A DNA stretch of 17,084 nucleotides from an uncultured Holophagaceae bacterium (GTDB taxonomy: Bacteria > Acidobacteriota > Holophagae > Holophagales > Holophagaceae). Under the pieces are notes generated by a model. That model worked only from the letters and a program-made list of their open reading frames with translations, searched no databases and was not told the origin of the DNA. Shown in pieces: positions 12,166 through 17,084 of the stretch (position 1 is the stretch's first letter; each line of letters opens with the position of its first letter). The position numbers and the translations under genes are program-made. The stretch covers positions 1 to 17,084 of the forward strand of contig CAIYNT010000051.1 of the NCBI GenBank assembly GCA_903927605.1, written 5' to 3'.

Positions 12166-13140
12166 TTATGGGCGCCCCATTGCGGGTACCAGCCCGGAGC
12201 GCAGTAGGAGTCGCCGCCCCATGAGGAGAATCCGGTCCTCCTCGGCAACGCAGTCCCGCCACTCCTGGGGAATGGCGGCAATCCCATCCCGGGCGCCCAA
12301 TAGCGCGCCGACGATGGCCCCGTTGGTATCCGTGTCGCCCCCCTGGCGGATGACCCAGGGCAGGGCCTCGGCATAGGGCAGGCCCGAGACCAGGACCGAG
12401 ACGGCGACCTGTTGGGCGAGCAGCGTTGATCCCATATTCCAGCCATCGATGCGCTGTTCCGCTAGCCGGTCCAACGAGAGAGGAATGAAGGCTTCGATCA
12501 CTTCCGGCAGGAGTGGCCCTGCAATTGACCTAGCGAAGGTGAGAGGAGCCCGCTCGCCCCGGACGAGGGCGGCGGAGAGCAGGGCGATCAGGGCTGCCGT
12601 CTGGCGGCAGAGCGGGTCCCAGTGTGTTAGGGTGGCGTCCTCGGCGGCGAACTGCGGGATCCTCTGGGGCTCGCCCGCAAAGGCAACCCCCAGCGGGGCG
12701 ATGCGCATGGCCGCCCCGTTGCTGAGGGCCGGTTGGCCCCGGTCACAGCGGGCCTTCCAGACCCGCTCAGCGGCACCGGCTTCACCGGCCAGGGCTTTGA
12801 TCAACACTTCGCGGGTCAGAGAGCCGATACCCCTCGAGCCGGTCCCTAGCCAGGCGAGGTAGCCTTCCAGGATGGCTGCCGAGTCCAGGTGCTCAGCAGC
12901 GGGGCTGAGCTGGGCCAGGGATTCGGCTAGGGCCATGGCCATGGCGAGGTCGTCATCCCACTCCCGATTACGCTCTTGAGTCGGCAGGCGTGTGAAGGGG
13001 CCGGAGGCTCCTAGGCGCGCGTGCACGTCTTCGCGGGAACGGGACTCCACGGACAGGCCGAGGACGTTGCCGACGGCCAGGCCGATCAGGCAGCCAAGGA
13101 CCCTGTCTTCGAGCGTGGGGAGCAGGCGGGCCTCTGTCAT
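12166..13140 (-). CDS. ADP-ribosylglycohydrolase (DraG/ARH family)
   Basis: The 324-residue product has the family motifs in order: VLGCLIGLAVGNVLG (14-28), REWDDDLAMAMALAESL with the first metal-binding Asp cluster at 62-64, SNGAAMRIAPLGVA (140-153), THWDPLCRQTAALI (172-185) and the signature RQGGDTDTNGAIVGALLGA (265-283). The first cluster reads DDD where many members have TDD/DDT. Predicted function is dinuclear-metal-dependent removal of ADP-ribose from a protein or nucleic acid target, or breakdown of an ADP-ribose derivative. Its ATG overlaps the stop of the VWA gene by 4 bases (ATGA), indicating tight translational coupling. No ADP-ribosyltransferase is visible in the window, so the substrate is unknown. 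Confidence 0.92.
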   Translation of the reverse strand: MTEARLLPTLEDRVLGCLIGLAVGNVLGLSVESRSREDVHARLGASGPFTRLPTQERNREWDDDLAMAMALAESLAQLSPAAEHLDSAAILEGYLAWLGTGSRGIGSLTREVLIKALAGEAGAAERVWKARCDRGQPALSNGAAMRIAPLGVAFAGEPQRIPQFAAEDATLTHWDPLCRQTAALIALLSAALVRGERAPLTFARSIAGPLLPEVIEAFIPLSLDRLAEQRIDGWNMGSTLLAQQVAVSVLVSGLPYAEALPWVIRQGGDTDTNGAIVGALLGARDGIAAIPQEWRDCVAEEDRILLMGRRLLLRSGLVPAMGRP

Positions 13141-14489
13141 GCCTCTCCCCGTGTGGTGTCCTCGGGGTTCTGGGTGGGATCCGGATCGAGGGGCATAGTC
13201 TTCCCCTGGCGGGGTTTGCGGCGCGTATAGGAGCTGGTGGAGGGCCGCATGAGGTCTTCATTTACGTCTGTTAGTCGACTGCTGGACCCCATGGATCCGT
13301 ACCGGAACTCCTTGGTGAGGGAGTGGTATTCCCGGCGCTCCATCAGGGAGGATAGCTCGTCCACGACCGCCTTGGACCAGGGGTGATCCGCGGCCAGGGT
13401 CTTCATCTCGTCGAGGTAGACCCGCACGAGATCCCAGTCTTCGGCATGCGCCGCCAGGTGGGCGAGCTCTTGCAACTGGCCGATGCGCAGCTCGGCGAGG
13501 CGGTTGGCTACCATCGGATCCTTCGGGAGTGCCAAGAAGGCCTCCTCCGAAAACGCAGGAAGGGCGAAGGTCTGTGAAAGGGACTCCATGGCCTTCCCAT
13601 GGGTGTCCTGCCAGGTGACCTTGATGCGGCCAAGGTCGAGAGCTATGCCGGGCTTGGTTGCGAGGGTTCCCTGTAAGCGGAACATGGCCCAGGCCTCCGA
13701 CTGGTAGGCAAGGTCAGGCAAGAACCAGTGCCCGGCTTCAGTAAGGGCATACCCATTCATCTGGGTGAGGGTCCACCCCTCGGGTGTTTCCCAGGAGACG
13801 GTCAGCTTTCGTGCCACCAGGTTCGACAGCAGGTCGAACTCCTCCATGAAGGGGTCCAGGAGGTCCTCGGCAGTGTCGCCGTAGTAGGAACGCCCGGCTC
13901 CGCTCTTGGCCATGGAGGTCATGAGGCCTTCCTCGAAGCCAGTGCCCAGCCCATAGGTCGACGTGCTCATACCTTCACTGGCGGCGGCCTGTGCCGCAGA
14001 GGCTAGGGTCGCTGGATCCGTGATGCCATCGTTGGCTGCCCCATCAGACAGCAGGAGCACACGGCTGATGACGTTGGAACTATGGACCTTCCGGAGCGCC
14101 TCGACACCTGCCGCCCAGCCGCCGTGGAGGTTTGTGGAGCCGCCGGCTCTGACTGACTGAATCTGCTGTTTGAGCGCAGCCAGGTCCCCCACTGGTGCGC
14201 AGGGGCGCAGCACGTGAATCCGGTTGTCATAGGTGATCACGGCCAGCTTATCGCCAGCGGCAAGCCGTTCGGCGATGGCCGAGGCGCAGCGGGAAGCCTC
14301 GTGGAGAGGACGGCCCGACATTGAGCCAGAGCGGTCCAGGACCACGGCGATGTGCAGGGGCGTGCGGACGCGCTCCAAGTCGGCTGGACGCTCCGGGGCT
14401 TGGAGCCGGACCAGGACAGGGATGTCTGCTGCGCCCGAGGCGGCAACGCCCTGCTGGAGCGGTTGGAGGATGAGCTTAAGGTTGGTCAT
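13137..14489 (-). CDS. VWA-domain protein (first gene of operon A)
   Basis: The 450-residue soluble protein begins with a short strand-rich section. A von Willebrand A domain follows (about 45-215) with an intact MIDAS: VVLDRSGSMSG (Asp52, Ser54, Ser56), GGSTNLHGG (Thr about 119) and VLLLSDGAAND (Asp about 149). Region 215-320 is beta-rich (LTVSWETPEGW, AWAMFRLQGT), and 330-390 is helical, as in Ca-activated-chloride-channel-like bacterial VWA proteins. The last 60 residues are polar and disordered. There is no signal peptide, so a cytosolic scaffold role is likely. ATG 14489 has GAGG upstream; an operator-like palindrome lies 10 bases further. It is coupled to the ADP-ribosylglycohydrolase by a 4-base overlap. 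Confidence 0.9.
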   Translation of the reverse strand: MTNLKLILQPLQQGVAASGAADIPVLVRLQAPERPADLERVRTPLHIAVVLDRSGSMSGRPLHEASRCASAIAERLAAGDKLAVITYDNRIHVLRPCAPVGDLAALKQQIQSVRAGGSTNLHGGWAAGVEALRKVHSSNVISRVLLLSDGAANDGITDPATLASAAQAAASEGMSTSTYGLGTGFEEGLMTSMAKSGAGRSYYGDTAEDLLDPFMEEFDLLSNLVARKLTVSWETPEGWTLTQMNGYALTEAGHWFLPDLAYQSEAWAMFRLQGTLATKPGIALDLGRIKVTWQDTHGKAMESLSQTFALPAFSEEAFLALPKDPMVANRLAELRIGQLQELAHLAAHAEDWDLVRVYLDEMKTLAADHPWSKAVVDELSSLMERREYHSLTKEFRYGSMGSSSRLTDVNEDLMRPSTSSYTRRKPRQGKTMPLDPDPTQNPEDTTRGEA

Positions 14490-14498
14490 ATGGCCTCA

Positions 14499-14520
14499 TG
14501 AAGTGTGGTGCGACACTTCA
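14499..14520. promoter_or_regulatory. Operator-like palindrome upstream of the VWA gene
   Basis: TGAAGTGT (14499-14506) and ACACTTCA (14513-14520) are exact inverted repeats around a 6-base spacer. Two further AGTGT words occur at 14532-14536 and 14546-14550, so the 5-base core appears four times in 50 bases. The last is preceded on the minus strand by TTTG to make a TTGACA -35-like word. This arrangement suits binding of a dimeric repressor between promoter and VWA start. A hairpin in the mRNA leader is the alternative. Confidence 0.5.
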
Positions 14521-14786
14521 ATATCGGCTGGAGTGTTCGACAGCGAGTGTCAAATATTCTGCTGGTAAGCGGACTGATTTCAATGAGTTAAAAACGAATT
14601 TAAAGCGAACGAGATTTCAAAAAATGGACACCTCATGTCAAATCAATGTGTCGATCCTGAGTCTTGTAGGTTCATTGGTCGGGAGGCCCCCCATGTGGTT
14701 GTTTACCCCCATTGGTTTCTTCAGCATCGTCAAGAAAATCGGTACTGCACACCCCACTGAGCCAGGCCGCGTTGGAGGCTGCCATG

Positions 14787-14850
14787 GTAGTTGTCGAGCG
14801 CCGAGAGCAGGCCTGAGCCCATCCCTCGCTTGAAGCGACAAGGCAACTAC
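14787..14850. repeat. Long-range inverted repeat with inner hairpin
   Basis: GTAGTTG (14787-14793) and CAACTAC (14844-14850) are exact inverted arms about 50 bases apart. Inside, TCGCT (14826-14830) and AGCGA (14834-14838) form a small hairpin, and TGTCG can pair alternatively with CGACA. Together this may be a structured leader RNA or a binding region, but individual arms are short and may be chance. Confidence 0.25.
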
Positions 14851-14912
14851 TTCGCTCTGGCTTCCGGGGACAACAGTCCTGAATCCAGGCTTGCTAAACC
14901 AGGAGGAACAAC

Positions 14913-14960
14913 ATGGCACTTCCTAAGTCAGACTTGCTGGGTCCAATCCACATGGAGTAA
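14913..14960 (+). CDS. Possible 15-codon leader or gene-start remnant
   Basis: AGGAGG (14901-14906) followed by AACAAC and ATG is a textbook start, yet the frame ends after 15 codons (MALPKSDLLGPIHME). It lies 145 bases before brxE. It could be a leader peptide, the cut 5-prime end of a lost gene, or a spurious ORF with a chance ribosome site. No family can be assigned to so short a product. Confidence 0.25.
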   Translation: MALPKSDLLGPIHME

Positions 14961-14998
14961 AGCAAACAGTTGAGTGAGGACAACTAAGGCAGCGTTGT

Positions 14999-15027
14999 TT
15001 GTCCAGGTTGGGTTGGGCCAGAATGAT
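14999..15027 (+). promoter_or_regulatory. Candidate promoter for the BREX operon
   Basis: TTGTCC (14999-15004) and AATGAT (15022-15027) are separated by exactly 17 bases and each matches the sigma-70 boxes at four of six positions. Transcription would start around 15034, about 70 bases before brxE. The match is modest. Confidence 0.3.
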
Positions 15028-15104
15028 CTCACCTGAAAAAAGCGATCACACCCTCTGGCAACAGCCAGCCTGGAATTTGATCACCATGAGGTAGGATTAG
15101 CCCC

Positions 15105-15677
15105 ATGAGCGTACCAACAGAATGGCTGACCACCGACTTTCTTAGCCAGGTGCTGCGGCTGCGCCTGGTCGTGGCCCGCTTGGGCGAGGCGGAATTGAAT
15201 GGGTGGTGGGGCACCCAGGATGTCCTGGGTGCTACGGGTGCAATGGTGTTTCGCCGAGGCTTTCCGCGGACCCACGCCTGGGCCCGCGCGCAGGCGGTCT
15301 TCGCGGTGGCTCGACAGCGCTGCGCCGAGCAGTTCCCGGATCTCCAGGCCATCACCCTCTGGCAATTGCCGGCCGAGTTGGAAGACGCCTTCGAGCAACA
15401 GTGGAATCACTGGATTGCTGAGCCAGAAGTGTGGGCGCCCTTGCTGGAACGCATCGCAGCCCTGACCGCGCCTGCTGTCGCCATCGCCCTCCTCGACCTG
15501 AACTTGGTCACCCCAGCCCAGGCTCAACAAGGGGCTGCCCTGAAGACCAAAGGGCCTGCCCTTGAGCTCCCCAGCCAGGAACTCAACTCAGCAACTCTGG
15601 CCTTGCTGGCCCTGGGCTTCGGCCAGGGCGGGCGGGGCAACTTGGTGGTCCCCTACTTGCATCGGGCTCAGTCCTGA
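15105..15677 (+). CDS. brxE: BrxE, BREX type 6 protein
   Basis: The 190-residue product carries the BrxE-family N-terminal signature LRLVVARLGEAELNGWWGTQ and the following FRRGFPRTHAWARAQAVFAV. A helical body and a C-terminal Gly-rich GFGQGGRGNLVVPYL complete it. BrxE is found at the head of type 6 BREX loci; its biochemical role is not established. ATG 15105 is preceded by a GAGGTAGGA tract. Its stop overlaps the brxA start by one base (TGATG), so the genes are translated as a unit. The direct succession of brxA, brxB and brxC confirms the identification. Confidence 0.85.
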   Translation: MSVPTEWLTTDFLSQVLRLRLVVARLGEAELNGWWGTQDVLGATGAMVFRRGFPRTHAWARAQAVFAVARQRCAEQFPDLQAITLWQLPAELEDAFEQQWNHWIAEPEVWAPLLERIAALTAPAVAIALLDLNLVTPAQAQQGAALKTKGPALELPSQELNSATLALLALGFGQGGRGNLVVPYLHRAQS

Positions 15678-16462
15678 TGCCTGTCCAAGCCCCCACTCCG
15701 AAGGTCAGCTCCTTCCGCGTCATCAAGGGTTCGATGATTCCGGAGACCTATGCTGCGTTTCGGGCCTGGGACCTGACGCAATCCAAACAGACCAACCTGC
15801 TCCGCCTGAAGGCCGAAAATACGGTGCAAGCGGCCACTGCCAACTGGCTGCGGGATGTCATTTTCACGCTCAGTGCCCGGTTCGATCCGAATGGCCAGGA
15901 CTGCTCCTTGGTGCTGCTTGCACAAAAAGATCCAGGGCTGGAGGCTTGGCGACCATTGCTCTTATGGCATCTAGCCCGGGGCGAATACCTGGTTAGTAAC
16001 TTCCTGACCAAGTGGCTGTTCCCACGAATCCAGGGCGGACATGTTCGGTTCGCTCCCAAAGAGCTGGTTCCTCATCTGAACGCCCTCGCCTGCCCAGGCG
16101 GGCCAATCGAAGAACCCTGGACGGCTAACACCACTGCTCGCGTTGCTACGGCCTTGCTGCGGCTGGCCGCTGACTTTGGATTGCTGAGTGGTACAACCAC
16201 CAGAACCCTCGCCCCCTTTCATCTCTCCGAACGGGGTTTCCTCTACGTGCTCTACGACCTGGTGGAGCGCCTCAAGAATCCCCGCTTGGTGGTGGAAGCG
16301 GAAGACTGGCGGACCTTCCTGCTGAGTCCGTCGGCGGTCCACCAGGAGCTCCTGCGGCTCCACCAGTACCGGCGCCTGGAGTACCACACTGCGGGCAGCA
16401 TCGTTGAGCTGAAGCTCCCATGTCCGAATTTGTTGACCTATGTCGAAGGGTGGACTGCATGA
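15677..16462 (+). CDS. brxA: BrxA (DUF1819), BREX protein
   Basis: The 261-residue product matches the BrxA/DUF1819 family: SFRVIKGSMIPETYAAFRAW at 12-31, and a mid-region with LLLWHLARGEYLVSNFLTKW. The later part has LLRLAADFGLLSG and FHLSERGFLYVLYDLVE. The ending is LLRLHQYRRLEYHTAGSIVEL, the family's closing segment. BrxA is a small DNA-binding component conserved in several BREX types and needed for phage exclusion. The length is slightly above the commonest forms (about 200-250). It overlaps brxE by one base and brxB by four bases (ATGA), indicating strict operon organisation. Confidence 0.9.
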   Translation: MPVQAPTPKVSSFRVIKGSMIPETYAAFRAWDLTQSKQTNLLRLKAENTVQAATANWLRDVIFTLSARFDPNGQDCSLVLLAQKDPGLEAWRPLLLWHLARGEYLVSNFLTKWLFPRIQGGHVRFAPKELVPHLNALACPGGPIEEPWTANTTARVATALLRLAADFGLLSGTTTRTLAPFHLSERGFLYVLYDLVERLKNPRLVVEAEDWRTFLLSPSAVHQELLRLHQYRRLEYHTAGSIVELKLPCPNLLTYVEGWTA

Positions 16463-17034
16463 AGCCCTGGTTGGAACGTCTGCTGGACCTCGAAACCCTG
16501 CTTGGATCGCCCGACCCGCGCCGTGATATCAGCGCCTATCACGACATGCCCTACGCGATCTTCCACTACCCACCAGAAGACGAATTTGCCTTCCGGCGGG
16601 AGCTCAGTCTGTTGGTGACTCGGCTCCAGACCAGCCATGGCAAGCGGGTGCTGCGGGTCTCGATGGCCGAGCTGTTGGACCAGGCCGTCACGGCGGTGGC
16701 CACCTGGGAAGATCTGTTTGCGGCGGAACGCAGTGTCGGTCTGCAGGAAGCCCAGCAAACCGTCCATCACATCCTGGCCGAAGCGTCCCCACTGACTGAT
16801 TGGGTCGTGCGGGCCCTGCCCCAGGAACAAGATCCCACCCGCGATGTGGTCTTCCTCTGGCGCACCGGCTCCTTGTTCCCCTTCTACCGCACCTTTGCGC
16901 TGCTGGAGCAGCTCAAAGGCCTGATCCAGGTTCCGACCATCCTCTGCTATCCCGGCACCCTCGATGGTCCCGCTGGCCTGCGCTTCATGGGCGTGCTGGA
17001 TGCCGAACACAACTACCGCCCGAAGATTTTCTAA
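16459..17034 (+). CDS. brxB: BrxB (DUF1788), BREX protein
   Basis: The start ATG 16459 overlaps the brxA stop (ATGA); the in-frame ATG at 16420 would lie deep in brxA and is rejected. The 191-residue product has the DUF1788 features: an N-terminal helix (MKPWLERLLDLETLL), PYAIFHYPPEDEFAFRREL, VVFLWRTGSLFPFYRTFALLEQL, and the terminal PTILCYPGTLDGPAGLRFMG with EHNYRPKIF. BrxB is a conserved BREX component of unknown enzymatic activity; its fold resembles BrxF-like P-loop or nuclease-like proteins only loosely. The stop overlaps the brxC start (TAATG). Confidence 0.92.
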   Translation: MKPWLERLLDLETLLGSPDPRRDISAYHDMPYAIFHYPPEDEFAFRRELSLLVTRLQTSHGKRVLRVSMAELLDQAVTAVATWEDLFAAERSVGLQEAQQTVHHILAEASPLTDWVVRALPQEQDPTRDVVFLWRTGSLFPFYRTFALLEQLKGLIQVPTILCYPGTLDGPAGLRFMGVLDAEHNYRPKIF

Positions 17035-17084
17035 TGGATGCCGCCATGGCCACGATCAAGACTCTTTTCGCCCGGCAGATCGAC
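17034..17084 (+). CDS. brxC: BrxC, N-terminal start only (cut by window end)
   Basis: Seventeen codons are visible. Two in-frame starts exist, ATG 17034 overlapping the brxB stop and ATG 17046. The latter gives MATIKTLFARQID, which matches the conserved opening of BrxC/PglY (M-x-I-K-x-L-F-x-R-x-I-D). BrxC is a very large P-loop ATPase of about 1,200 residues. Its position right after brxB is as expected for type 6 BREX. Confidence 0.8.
   Translation, partial: MDAAMATIKTLFARQID

Larger units (their letters stand above)
14490..15104. other. Divergent regulatory region between operon A and BREX
   Basis: These 615 bases separate the VWA gene (minus) from brxE (plus). Near the left end lie a palindrome and three more ACACT-type half-sites (separate entry). 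The middle (14787-14850) contains GTAGTTG and CAACTAC as inverted arms plus an inner TCGCT/AGCGA hairpin. The right end carries a 15-codon ORF with a perfect ribosome site and a candidate brxE promoter. The base composition from about 14540 to 14640 is more AT-rich than the flanking genes. No regulator gene is visible inside it, so control probably comes from elsewhere. Confidence 0.5.

Noticed and set aside
14520..14553. A sigma-70 promoter for the VWA operon at the TTGACA word
   Set aside because: The only -10-like word (GATATT) is 22 bases away, too far; kept only as a possible half-site.
1..17084. CRISPR array, tRNA, rRNA or insertion sequence
   Set aside because: No regularly spaced repeats, no cloverleaf or rRNA segments recognised, and no transposase-like ORF.

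Overview
The window looks like a chromosomal accessory (defence and mobile) region of a GC-rich Gram-negative bacterium. The Cys lipoprotein with a putative-Ig repeat at the left edge is a style common in Acidobacteriota of the Holophaga/Geothrix type. That placement is a guess from protein style only, about 0.35. No rRNA, tRNA, CRISPR array or insertion sequence was seen.

Left part (1-5178), a decayed zone. It holds a truncated lipoprotein (200-496), an intact AAA/OLD-like ATPase (555-1793), the first 51 codons of a DUF4276-like partner (1796-1951) and, facing it, the first 153 codons of a DUF2779-like nuclease (2380-1919, minus). The two broken genes meet at about 1949-1953, which looks like a deletion scar. 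Next comes a RadC-like protein whose JAMM metal site is missing (3181-2483, minus). A GNAT/EVE-like gene and an ASCH-domain gene follow, both pseudogenes (about 3606-4305 and 4287-4701).

Mobilisation part (5179-8499). A small basic protein is followed by a divergent MobF (TrwC-like) relaxase with the HxHxH motif, then two unrecognised proteins (6725-7792 and 8062-8499). A perfect 12-bp-arm hairpin lies at the start of the relaxase gene. The relaxase frame has probably lost its stop codon and runs through the whole next gene. No type IV secretion gene is visible, so this is at most a mobilisable element or a remnant.

Minus-strand accessory part (8539-14489), two probable operons. Operon B reads 11168 to 8539: a 51-aa small ORF, a YbjN-like protein, a beta-rich GxWxxxW protein, a RelA/SpoT-type HD hydrolase and an unknown 191-aa protein. 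Operon A reads 14489 to 11409: a VWA-domain protein, an ADP-ribosylglycohydrolase and an ERCC4/XPF-type nuclease with helix-hairpin-helix repeats. Several junctions overlap by a few bases.

Right part (15105-17084). brxE, brxA, brxB and the first codons of brxC lie on the plus strand with overlapping stop/start codons. This is the opening of a type 6 BREX anti-phage system, cut by the window end. Operon A and BREX are divergent across a 615-bp region that carries a palindrome with further ACACT half-sites. The most interesting unknown is the eight-gene minus-strand block beside BREX. It combines a nucleotide-second-messenger hydrolase, an ADP-ribose hydrolase, a VWA protein and a structure-specific nuclease, and may be an accessory defence or stress module.
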